Source: Candidatus Bathyarchaeota archaeon (GTDB lineage Archaea; Thermoproteota; Bathyarchaeia; TCS64). Taken from it: a DNA stretch of 64,000 nucleotides. Below, one piece after another: positions 27,159 to 34,121 of the stretch. The translations under genes were made by a program, and so were the position numbers. The DNA is taken from NCBI GenBank assembly GCA_026394265.1, contig JAPKYO010000066.1, forward strand, positions 1 through 64,000. Direction: 5' to 3'. Under the pieces are notes generated by a model, which was not told the DNA's origin, did no database searches, and saw only the letters and a list, made by a program, of their open reading frames with translations. Every line of letters begins with the position of its first letter. The stretch's first letter is position 1.

Positions 27159-27197
27159 TGTAGGATCTTTAACACAAACCTGTGCGCGTGCATCCCA

Positions 27198-27290
27198 TAA
27201 TCCAAAAGACTCTTTTCGGTTAGCCTCATCTAACGTATAAGAAATCTTATCCAAACTTCCACCTGATACTAATTCCTGTGCGCGCGTTAC
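27198..27290 (+). repeat. Dispersed repeat, B-like and A, plus GCGCGC
   Basis: CGGTTAGCCTCATCTAACG (end of module B) then ATCTTATCCAAACTTCCACC and TGATACTAATTCC (module A), followed at once by GTGCGCGCGTTAC. Confidence 0.7.
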
Positions 27291-27343
27291 GATAGGGTTA
27301 GATTGTTATTCAGGGATTCCTAAAAAATTATAGTCGGTATACT

Positions 27344-28216
27344 TTGACGGTAAGACCCAACCAAAGTGACTCTATACAGATACTATTGCTAGACGACTAC
27401 GAGTCAGCGATGGAAATGACGAAAATCAACTTAGAAAACACCGACTCCTCAATGACGATCACTATGACGAAGACTCCATCAACGGCTTTAACGCTGATTA
27501 AAAATCAATCCTTTGACTGCATCGTCTCAGATTACCAGATGCCTGAGATGAATGGCGTCGAATTTTGCAAAGAGGTAAGGACGACAAGCACGATACCATT
27601 CATAATTTACACGGGGCGAGGAAGTGAGGAAGTAGCCTCAATCGCCTTCGCTGCCGGGGTAGATGATTATGTAAGAAAAGAGCCGGTAATCAGTCACTTC
27701 AAGGTGTTAGCAAAGAGAATCAGACACGCCGTAGAGAAGAAGCGAGCAGAGGATGAGCTTGATCGAGAGCGATTACAGTTAAAGGTTATTCTAGAGTCCA
27801 ATGTAGATGGAATCACAGTAAACACGAATGGGATCCTAGAGTATGTCAACAGTGCCTTCTCAAATATGATTGGGTACGAGAAATCTGAGTTATTGGGAAA
27901 AACAATACTGGAATTACATGCCCCCGAGTATCGTGATATGATTAAGTCGATTACAGAGCGGCGTATGTTGGGAAAGCCTGCTCCGCCGCGCTACGAGGTC
28001 GACTTGATTAGAAGGGATGGGAGCATTCTACCCGTTGAATACTCTGTTACCCTCATAGATTACGAAGGGAAGCCGTCCAGTCTAACTGCTATTAGAGATA
28101 TCACGGATCGGAGGAGGGCAGAAAATCAGCTTAAAGCAATGTTTAATGACTTAAGTACATTGAACGAGGATTTATTACGGGCTGAGGAGAAGCTTCGAAC
28201 CTCAGCGAGGAATTAA
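27344..28216 (+). CDS. Response regulator with PAS domain, probably truncated by frameshift
   Basis: 290 residues, TTG start close to a TATA-like AAAATTATAG. Residues 12-130 are a receiver domain: LLLDDY acidic pocket, phospho-Asp in VSDYQMPEMNG, then YTGRGSEEVA and DDYVRKE. Residues 145-265 are a PAS domain ending RDGSILPVEYSV and ITDRRRAE. It is clearly related to the receiver and PAS parts of the 2,165-residue kinase at 34.1 kb. After a coiled coil (NEDLLRAEEKLRTS) the frame ends at 28216, but the -1 frame continues from 28207 as EELMVANEELAMSEW to a stop at 28317. A frameshift has probably removed or altered the tail. No kinase domain remains. Confidence 0.8.
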   Translation: MTVRPNQSDSIQILLLDDYESAMEMTKINLENTDSSMTITMTKTPSTALTLIKNQSFDCIVSDYQMPEMNGVEFCKEVRTTSTIPFIIYTGRGSEEVASIAFAAGVDDYVRKEPVISHFKVLAKRIRHAVEKKRAEDELDRERLQLKVILESNVDGITVNTNGILEYVNSAFSNMIGYEKSELLGKTILELHAPEYRDMIKSITERRMLGKPAPPRYEVDLIRRDGSILPVEYSVTLIDYEGKPSSLTAIRDITDRRRAENQLKAMFNDLSTLNEDLLRAEEKLRTSARN

Positions 28217-28344
28217 TGGTAGCAAACGAGGAGTTGGCTATGTCTGAGTGGGGTGTTAAAGTGATCAGTTTTCTGAAAGAGTATTCGAGAAGACCTTCAC
28301 GAATAGAGTGTAATTAAAAAGGAGTGGGAACTAGGAGCGAGTGG

Positions 28345-28839
28345 TTACTTTCCACCTAATCCACAAGGGATAGCGTGTGCAAACCATCCACCTGCACCGA
28401 GGCCACCATAGTGATCCATTATTGCCTCGAACTCACCCCAGATTGCATACCCCCCGGGACGCCAGTACGGGCTAGCTTCAAGTGCGGGTCCTACCCAGAT
28501 GCATTTGAAAGTCTCTGACTCCCCGGAGCCACCAGCAACATGACCATTCCACTCATTAGTACACCACGCATCGGGTGTCCAGAGCGCGCCGTTGAACCTT
28601 GCGTCATCCCACGCCTTGCTCCACTTCATAACAAGGTGATCATTAGCATACGTTGGATCACCCCAGACCTTGCCATCGAGTACGCGATCAACGCCGTCTG
28701 CTGGACCCGAAAATATCCTAGCTTGGTAATTGTATCCAAACTCATCGAAACCTGTTCCTTTAGCCTGTGCCGCAAACACTGGCACAAGGGCTAACACTGC
28801 GAGAACTACCATCGAGAAGAGTTTTTTATTCATTTTCAA
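28345..28839 (-). CDS. Small secreted Trp/Gly-rich protein
   Basis: 164 residues with a clear signal peptide (MNKKLFSMVVLAVLALVPVF then AAQA-KG as a likely cleavage site). The mature part is rich in Trp, Gly and Tyr (KWSKAWDDARFNGALWTPDA) and has three Cys (WCTNEWNG, FKCIWVG, IPCGLGGK). It looks like an extracellular beta-rich domain. ATG start with AGGTTTG upstream. I have seen no named family; export is the only well-supported statement. Confidence 0.7.
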   Translation of the reverse strand: MKMNKKLFSMVVLAVLALVPVFAAQAKGTGFDEFGYNYQARIFSGPADGVDRVLDGKVWGDPTYANDHLVMKWSKAWDDARFNGALWTPDAWCTNEWNGHVAGGSGESETFKCIWVGPALEASPYWRPGGYAIWGEFEAIMDHYGGLGAGGWFAHAIPCGLGGK

Positions 28840-28935
28840 ACCTCACCTAGGCAGTTTAGTCTTAACTGTAGATCTAAATAAGATTTGCTTCAGTGTAGTA
28901 TACTAGTAATTATTCGAGTGCGTGTGAACGAAGGA

Positions 28936-28950
28936 GGACATCGAGACCGG
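28936..28950. repeat. GGACATCGAG element, copy 1
   Basis: GGACATCGAGACCGG. One of four copies; the other three lie next to the 3' end of the 99-aa gene or its remnants. Confidence 0.55.
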
Positions 28951-29138
28951 TTTTGGGAGAGATGTTTTAGTAGAACATGTGCACGGTTTTAAAAAAATTA
29001 TCAAGTAGTTAATAATAGGAAATCATATTAGTGATATATACATACTATTAATCTATATTATACAGTGCGCGAAATTTCTAAATATAGAAACAAATAGAAA
29101 GAGATATAAGATTAGATTTATAACCTATAAATTAGGTG

Positions 29139-29327
29139 ATGTCTATACTAAGAGAGATATCACTGATTGGACTAGTTGCATCAATATTATTAATTTTTTA
29201 TGAATACACAATTTGGCTTCAGGGCATGGGAAAGTCGGGGACTTTTGAGTTTAATTTCATATATGTTGCATTGGGATTAGGGTTACTAAGCACTATTTTT
29301 TATCTTATTAACTCAAAAAAGCCGTAA
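29139..29327 (+). CDS. Small two-helix membrane protein (62 aa)
   Basis: From the ATG at 29139, preceded by TTAGGTG. Helix 1 is LIGLVASILLIFYEYTIWL and helix 2 is FIYVALGLGLLSTIFYLI, joined by a polar loop (QGMGKSGTFEF) and ending NSKKP in the cytoplasm. The leader is AT-rich with a TATA-like ATTTATAACC. It could be a small membrane regulator or toxin-like peptide; no family is recognised. Confidence 0.6.
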   Translation: MSILREISLIGLVASILLIFYEYTIWLQGMGKSGTFEFNFIYVALGLGLLSTIFYLINSKKP

Positions 29328-29380
29328 AAGAAGACGATTCGAAGATTTCGAAGTATTATGCGTGCACAGAGAGTAAGGGA

Positions 29381-29395
29381 GGACATCGAGGCTGG
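29381..29395. repeat. GGACATCGAG element, copy 2
   Basis: GGACATCGAGGCTGG, 43 bases from the C-terminal remnant of the 99-aa gene family. With TCTCGACGCC at 29421-29430 it could form a stem. Confidence 0.55.
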
Positions 29396-29437
29396 CTCTG
29401 GGTGTTATTGATGCTACCAGTCTCGACGCCTAAACAG

Positions 29438-29467
29438 TTACTCCCCGCTTAACAATTTAGCTTTATC
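29438..29467 (-). pseudogene. C-terminal remnant of the 99-aa gene family
   Basis: On the minus strand this reads DKAKLLSGE and a stop, matching the end of the 99-residue protein at 49860-50159 (DITKSLSGE). A stop codon lies just upstream in frame, so only the last codons survive. Confidence 0.6.
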
Positions 29468-29481
29468 TTAAAGTTTGTTGG

Positions 29482-29550
29482 ATGCAAATGGAAATGGAGG
29501 TAGAAGAGATAATTCCACATGAAGTAACCGTATATAAACCCGTATTTTGA
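29482..29550 (+). pseudogene. C-terminal remnant of the 94-aa gene family
   Basis: Reads MQMEMEVEEIIPHEVTVYKP and VF-stop, closely matching the end of the intact 94-residue protein at 30708-30992 (LEVEEITPHEVPNYEPVF). The rest of that gene is absent upstream. DNA identity is high, so the duplication and loss are fairly recent. Confidence 0.75.
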
Positions 29551-29645
29551 TTTTTTCACGCGAGCGCGTGATAAGCATTATATGTAAAATTTTTAACTGA
29601 GGATAACAGTTTTATCTTTGAAAATATTACTTTTTGACGAGCGCG

Positions 29646-30035
29646 ATGTCAAGAAAAATCTTGCTTATTATGTTACATGAACATCCCGATGATGATTGGA
29701 AGTTTGTCTATAAAATCTCTGAGGTAATGACCGATTCCGACAGTAGACTTAGGATACTCACAAAATCTAGCTATCTTATAACAGATATTAGAGAAGTTGG
29801 TGATGATAAATATGGTATAGATCCGTATTTGTTAGATATTTTGAATAGAAATATAGAGGTGGCGGTTAGTAGTGAAGATTTATTATTTAGTGATCATGTT
29901 GAATATAAATGGAATACTGGGTTTTTCGGTGAGGTTCTATATAGAATACAACAAATGAATCGAATAAAAAAAGTAGATAAATTTCAATATGTCGCAACTT
30001 GTGTAAAGGATGGGTATGAAATAATTAAATGGTAA
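29646..30035 (+). CDS. Unknown AT-rich protein (129 aa)
   Basis: From the ATG at 29646 (MSRKILLIMLHEHPDDDWKF); an in-frame TTG at 29634 adds four residues. A soluble, mostly charged alpha/beta protein with no Cys cluster except one near the end (YVATCVKDGYEIIKW). Strongly AT-rich codon use compared with the 34-46 kb genes, suggesting an acquired gene. TATA-like TATATG lies about 65 bases upstream. Family not recognised. Confidence 0.55.
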   Translation: MSRKILLIMLHEHPDDDWKFVYKISEVMTDSDSRLRILTKSSYLITDIREVGDDKYGIDPYLLDILNRNIEVAVSSEDLLFSDHVEYKWNTGFFGEVLYRIQQMNRIKKVDKFQYVATCVKDGYEIIKW

Positions 30036-30207
30036 ACAGTTTTTATAGGAAAATCTCAATTTTTTACTAACTAACAGCGCAAAGCCTAGCCAAGTTAAGG
30101 AAAAAAGAGATCCCTGCAAATAGGTAAAATGCGTCGAATATTACGCCTACATCGGGGACAAACTCAGAGTGACCTCTAGTCCGAAGATTGGATTATATTA
30201 CAATACT

Positions 30208-30216
30208 TTTTAAATA
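30208..30216 (+). promoter_or_regulatory. TATA box of the winged-helix gene
   Basis: TTTTAAATA lies 26-34 bases before the GTG at 30242, the spacing expected for a leaderless archaeal transcript. The same sequence context, from TTACAATA to GGGTTAGTGACG, is conserved upstream of the decayed copy at 32102, which supports both the promoter and the start. Confidence 0.65.
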
Positions 30217-30241
30217 TTCAATCCATCGAATTTATGGGTTA

Positions 30242-30589
30242 GTGACGTTTTTGGCAAACTGGGAATACGACACATCGAAGACCGGGCTAAGGACCATTCT
30301 CAAGGATCACGAGGAGCTCGCCATGCGCATTGTCTGGGAAAACCCGAACGGTGCAAACTCCAGGGCCGTCTGGATGGGGATTAACGCGAGGAGGGCTGAG
30401 CCCATTTCCCGGGCTACCGTGATCAACTTCCTCGAGAGGATGCGAGAAGCGGGGATAGTGGGTGGCGTGGAGGTTACGGGGAAGGGTGGGCACCACTGGG
30501 TGTATTCGGCGGTGTTGGGTGAGGCTGAGTTTAGGAAACAGGTGGCGAATGAGATCAAGGAAAGCATCGAGAAGAACCTCGAAGCATAG
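30242..30589 (+). CDS. Winged-helix protein (intact family copy)
   Basis: 115 residues from the GTG at 30242, which is conserved in the decayed copy at 32 kb; the longer frame from 30188 runs through the promoter. The core reads as a BlaI/MarR-like winged helix: LAMRIVWENPNGANSRAVWM, then PISRATVINFLERMREAGIV as the recognition region, then a wing GKGGHHWVYSAV. The tail EIKESIEKNLEA is helical. It is likely a small repressor. Two remnants (32102-32450 and 32799-32855) show that the family has multiplied locally. Confidence 0.8.
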   Translation: MTFLANWEYDTSKTGLRTILKDHEELAMRIVWENPNGANSRAVWMGINARRAEPISRATVINFLERMREAGIVGGVEVTGKGGHHWVYSAVLGEAEFRKQVANEIKESIEKNLEA

Positions 30590-30707
30590 TCAGAAAGCGA
30601 GCGCAAATATGAAATTTGACACGTATTTAAAAAAATACTAATTGAGTGTTCGTGTAATATTTTTTTTATATATCTTCAAGTTATTTTAATTACCGAGTGT
30701 TAGCAAT

Positions 30708-30992
30708 TTGAAAATCACTCTTTGGAAAGGCGAGACCGTAAATACTGAAAGAGGCGAAGAGCTGATTTACAGTGGTTTCCTAAATTCCACGGCGGTAATC
30801 ACCATGATTCAACGTTATAGAATCAATAACAATGAATGCCCCGTCATTCCAATATATCTGTCAAAAAAAGGAGACCGGTTTTACCTTACAAATCACAGAT
30901 ACACAGTGACTAATTTATTGAATGATGTTATGGAATTGGAAGTAGAAGAGATCACACCGCATGAAGTACCGAATTATGAGCCAGTATTTTGA
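30708..30992 (+). CDS. Unknown 94-residue protein
   Basis: TTG start giving MKITLWKGETVNTERGEELI. A small soluble, probably beta-rich protein with a Cys-Pro (NNNECPVIPIYLSKKGDRFY) and an acidic end (ELEVEEITPHEVPNYEPVF). A TATA-like TTTTTTTATATAT lies about 40 bases upstream. A partial copy of its C-terminus sits at 29482-29550. No family recognised; co-location with winged-helix and 99-aa families suggests a shared mobile or defence-type setting, which is inference. Confidence 0.55.
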   Translation: MKITLWKGETVNTERGEELIYSGFLNSTAVITMIQRYRINNNECPVIPIYLSKKGDRFYLTNHRYTVTNLLNDVMELEVEEITPHEVPNYEPVF

Positions 30993-31339
30993 TAATGTAA
31001 GCGAGAGTGTGCTCAACTCAAATTAAAGATGGGATGAGACATCGAGGCCGGCTCGGGGGTGATGCTTTGCTAATCGTTACCCCGCCTCGACGCCCAAACA
31101 TCATTCTAATTTAACAATTTAGCTTTATCTAAAAGCACCTTATATTCGGCTCAAAGCCTCTGGATTTCCCTGCGGTTTTCAGGGTTTAAGAAGTGGCTTT
31201 AGGATTATTATTCTAGAACCAGTCTGAAGAATTTGTAAAAAAATTAATCTAAATAATTATTTTTATGCTAAAAATAACTAAATGATAGAAAATGATTTAA
31301 CGTGTATTGAACAGTAACTGTTGAGCCCTGATTGGGCTC
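30993..31339. other. Intergenic region with gene remnant
   Basis: Contains the third GGACATCGAG element (31036-31051) with a facing GCCTCGACGCC at 31084-31094 (a possible stem with TCGAGGC), and the C-terminal part of the split 99-aa-family pseudogene. No intact gene. Confidence 0.55.
31036..31051. repeat. GGACATCGAG element, copy 3
   Basis: GAGACATCGAGGCCGG, located 3' of the split 99-aa-family pseudogene. It can pair with GCCTCGACGC about 40 bases away. Confidence 0.55.
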
Positions 31340-31974
31340 ATGGTGTATCAAATGGAGAAAGAAACTCTTGAAGAATTGAAAGGGATAGCTAATGCTTTTG
31401 AAGTTCTTCAGAAAAACCCAAAAGACTTCGAACAATTGATCAATGCCATTAAAGAACACCAATATGAAAAGTCTCGGGAAATACTTGAACATCTTCACAT
31501 CTACCGATGGTGCTTCTGGATCTATCGCTGGGTATGCATGTTTGAGAAGATCCCGATCTGCAGATTCTTCTGTGAAAAAATTCCGCTTCCCAAGCCCGTT
31601 TTTAATGATTATCTCCAATTCGCCAAGGCAACGGAGCTTCTTCACAGAGATGAAAAACTGTTGACGGAGGCACTCGACGCCTTTGATGCTGCCGATAACA
31701 AACGCTGGGCGAGTGTGGTAGAACGCCTGCATTTAGTTCCACACTGTCATCTGATCTGTCACTGGGTGTACATAGTAGTTTGCTGGCGCGAATGCAGACT
31801 CATATGCCGTTACTATCTCTAAAATTATCCCTTTTTCATTCAGGCACCCGACGTTTTTTTACAGTTCTTGGATCAACCGTAGACTTTACAGAACCCGGTT
31901 TTGTATTTTGCTTTCAAGCTTCGCATGGTGTCGTGTATTTGGCCTCGAGGAGATGAGTTAGTTAGTCTTCCCAC
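31106..31974 (-). pseudogene. 99-aa-family gene split by an inserted segment
   Basis: On the minus strand, 31974-31890 encodes VGRLTNSSPRGQIHDTMRSL and KAKYK, matching the first 26 residues of the intact 99-aa protein (MGRLADSSLGGRIHDTRRSL). 31185-31106 encodes REIQRL-stop-AEYKVLLDKAK, matching its last 28 residues. The middle 45 or so codons are missing, and about 700 bases carrying the Cys-rich gene lie between the two halves. Flanking DNA on the N-terminal side (31975-32045) is also similar to 50160-50232. Confidence 0.7.
31340..31822 (+). CDS. Cys/His/Trp-rich protein with two repeats
   Basis: 156-160 residues, depending on a GTG at 31340 or an ATG at 31352 (MEKETLEELKGIANAF). Residues 1-50 are a helical acidic/basic leader. 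Two similar blocks follow: LHIYRWCFWIYRWVCMFEKI with ICRFFCEK, and LHLVPHCHLICHWVYIVVCW with ECRLICRYYL, separated by a helical linker. Each block holds four or five Cys plus Trp/Tyr/His. This could be a metal-binding membrane-associated protein or, less likely, a modified peptide precursor. It lies inside a segment that splits another gene. No family is recognised with confidence. Confidence 0.65.
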   Translation: MVYQMEKETLEELKGIANAFEVLQKNPKDFEQLINAIKEHQYEKSREILEHLHIYRWCFWIYRWVCMFEKIPICRFFCEKIPLPKPVFNDYLQFAKATELLHRDEKLLTEALDAFDAADNKRWASVVERLHLVPHCHLICHWVYIVVCWRECRLICRYYL

Positions 31975-32101
31975 TTAGTCACCGGAGAACCCGCCTAGCT
32001 ATCCGATTAAGTCAGACTCAGGTGATGGGAGGACACTCGGCCGAAGATGATATTTTATTACAATATTTTTAAAATATTCAATTCGTCGTTCTAGTGGGTT
32101 A
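31823..32101. other. Intergenic region with remnants
   Basis: Contains the 5' half of the split 99-aa-family gene (minus strand) and the duplicated promoter of the winged-helix pseudogene (TTACAATATTTTTAAAATA, near 32055-32075). Nothing else is seen. Confidence 0.55.
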
Positions 32102-32450
32102 GTGACGCATTTTGGCTAAATGGGAATACGACCTATCGCATACCGGGTGGAGAACCATCTTCAAGGACTACTAGGAGGAGGCTATGAAGACCCTCTGGAC
32201 CTCAGATCCACCCATGAGTTCGAGGCAGGTCATGGACGCGGTTCTCGCGAAGATGGGCCCGACTCAATTTCAAGAGCTAGCCTCATCAACTTCCTAGAAG
32301 CTATGAGAGGGGCGGGGGTTTTGAACTGTGAGGAGATTACGGGGAAGGGTGGTTATCCTGGGTTGTATTCGTCTACTTTGAATGAGGTGGAGACTAAGAC
32401 AGATTGCTAAAACGATAAAGGAAAGCGTCGATAAGAATCTAGAGGTTTAA
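32102..32450 (+). pseudogene. Decayed copy of the winged-helix gene
   Basis: The promoter and GTG start match the intact copy at 30242. The frame is lost after the third codon, regained as AKWEYDLSHTGWRTIFKDY, then hits TAG. Later parts (RASLINFLEAMRGAGVLNCE, then TGKGGYPGLYSS and the tail TIKESVDKNLEV) match the intact gene in changing frames. Clearly a pseudogene with several frameshifts and stops. Confidence 0.85.
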
Positions 32451-32455
32451 TTGTT

Positions 32456-32716
32456 TTAATTTCTCCCATACCGAAGGTCGCGGAGCATCTGGTCGTACTG
32501 CTCCTTTGTTATTTCTCCACGCGCATACCTCTGCCTAAGAATCTCCTCAGCATCCATTGAACCATTCATTCCACCCATCCCGCCCATTCCACAGCCCATC
32601 CGATGGTTCCAAGAACCCCAAACGGTGAATCTTAGCACCATCATTACCAGGAAGCAGATCAGGACAAACCCGATTAGTCCTGCGCCTATCATCCAGCCAC
32701 CACCCCAAAACATCAT
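32456..32716 (-). CDS. SHOCT-domain membrane protein
   Basis: 86 residues. Residues 1-32 contain a membrane helix (IGAGLIGFVLICFLVMMVL). A Met/Gly-rich linker follows (GCGMGGMGGMNGSMD), then the C-terminal SHOCT motif AEEILRQRYARGEITKEQYD with the usual ending MLRDL. SHOCT proteins of this size are common in bacteria and archaea; the motif is thought to mediate oligomerisation and the Met-rich linker may bind a metal such as copper. ATG start with GGGAGG upstream. It faces the winged-helix pseudogene. Confidence 0.85.
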   Translation of the reverse strand: MMFWGGGWMIGAGLIGFVLICFLVMMVLRFTVWGSWNHRMGCGMGGMGGMNGSMDAEEILRQRYARGEITKEQYDQMLRDLRYGRN

Positions 32717-32798
32717 AAGCTATCATAGCCTCCCGGAACATACCTGCCTATAAACGATGTTTGAAAAGGAGCTTGATATCGACTTTTTCCTTACATAT

Positions 32799-32855
32799 TT
32801 TCAGCAGGTGGAAAATGAGATCAAGGAAAGCACCGAGAAGAACCTCGAAGCCTAG
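32799..32855 (+). pseudogene. Third winged-helix copy, C-terminal scrap
   Basis: Reads QQVENEIKESTEKNLEA and a stop, nearly identical to the end of the intact protein at 30242-30589 (KQVANEIKESIEKNLEA). Nothing of the DNA-binding part remains. Confidence 0.75.
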
Positions 32856-33211
32856 TGCCTGAAATAAGTAGGATAGTTTTTTTGTGGAGAATTGGGGTCT
32901 ATTCGACCCCGGTGCTACTAGGTGTCGTAACTTGGAGATAATGGATCTACGACACACTCTAAACGAGGCTAAAGGGGTTTAGGATTTATGGATATTTAAT
33001 ATTGATTTATGATTTATTTCTGGATGAGGTTCCCGGTTCTGAACGATTCTCAGGTTCAGCGCCCCCGGTTAACTAATTCCAATGAAAAAATTCAACATTA
33101 TATGTCTTAGAGGATAAAGTGAAACATGGTTTTGTTCGAAGTGTGCATTATCGTATAACCTGAAGTATGTGCGTAATTGAAAATAATCTTAAAGAAATTA
33201 TTCTACCCCGT
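32856..33211. other. Intergenic region, nothing recognised
   Basis: AT-rich DNA with no convincing gene, RNA or repeat. It lies between the winged-helix scrap and the 3' end of the hairpin-protein gene. Confidence 0.5.
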
Positions 33212-33580
33212 TCACGTAAATACAGGGGGTAAGGATATTCCACTAAGTGAACCGCTGTCCTTGAAGAGATCGAGGACGTTTTGGTTGAAACTCTGGTAAA
33301 TATCTTTAATGTAAAGTGGCGGCCCCACGAATTTCTGCTGGGCAAAACCCGCCAAGATCATCACCGCCCCGATGGGCGTCGTTATCGGATCCGGCAACAC
33401 AAGGAGAGTTATCCCCAGTGATATCAGGGGCGACTTCGACGTATCCCTATCCACCGCGTAGAGATCCCTAACCTCCCTAAGCAGCCCCACAAACTCCCCT
33501 AAATTAGACGCCATCTCGATCGAGCAAGCCTGAATCTCCCTAACAGCCAACAAGACGTAATCAAATTTATCATTCATCAC
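33212..33580 (-). CDS. Small membrane-hairpin protein, paralogue of the cdv-cluster protein
   Basis: 122 residues. The core (residues 50-95) aligns with the 131-residue protein at 44344-44739: PLISLGITLLVLPDPI versus NMISLGVALVMFPEPF, then GAVMILAGF and KFVGPPLYIKDIYQSF versus KFVPPTLYVENIFETI, and a C-terminal LSGISLP versus LSIPIDF. The hydrophobic part can form a re-entrant or two-helix hairpin between helical ends. It is divergent from the giant sensor kinase 540 bases away. Function unknown; membrane association is inferred. ATG start with AGGTAAC upstream. Confidence 0.65.
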   Translation of the reverse strand: MMNDKFDYVLLAVREIQACSIEMASNLGEFVGLLREVRDLYAVDRDTSKSPLISLGITLLVLPDPITTPIGAVMILAGFAQQKFVGPPLYIKDIYQSFNQNVLDLFKDSGSLSGISLPPVFT

Positions 33581-34121
33581 TGTTACCTCCGCCGCTTGAG
33601 CATCTCAGTCATGTGCCCCCACCGGGACATGCATATTCAAATCTAAAATGTCAAAAACACATCCAAAGCCTCACCACTTCACCGAACCATTATACTAAGC
33701 GTGAAACCAAAGACTAGCCGAACCGGCAACAACTTGAGCGAAAGACTCAACCAGGCCAACTCAAGCCACACGTATTAGCACATCAACCCCCAATAATTTC
33801 TCTCCCCCTTATGCGTAAAACAAGCACACACAAAACAAGAAAATATAACTACGTATCACTGGTGTTCGGAAAAACAATAGGTATAACCATCATCAATCTT
33901 AATTTTAAAAAATTTTTATAATATCGTACACTCGACTCATTTTTAAAACATGTAAACTGGATACAACGATTTTCATGCAACTTTTAATATATCTTATCCT
34001 TACTCCTACCTAAAATTTATTTTTACCGTTTTTTATTTAAAGTAACTATTAATAATAAATAGTGTATCCCCAATCCATCTTCATTAAATATAATATTCAC
34101 TAACACTGCACATCTGATAAC
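33581..34121. other. Long divergent intergenic region
   Basis: Promoter region between the hairpin protein and the giant kinase. 33600-33800 is A/C-rich with possible gene-relic character (no sustained frame). 33890-34120 is very AT-rich and includes a module A copy at 33987-34013 and several TATA-like stretches such as AAATATAATATT just before the kinase start. Confidence 0.5.
33987..34013 (+). repeat. Dispersed repeat, module A (diverged)
   Basis: ATATCTTATCCTTACTCC followed by TACCTAAA. The rightmost copy found of this family. Confidence 0.5.

Noticed and set aside
5553..34013. CRISPR array as the explanation of the intergenic repeats
   Set aside because: The copies are kilobases apart, have no regular spacers, and no cas gene is present.
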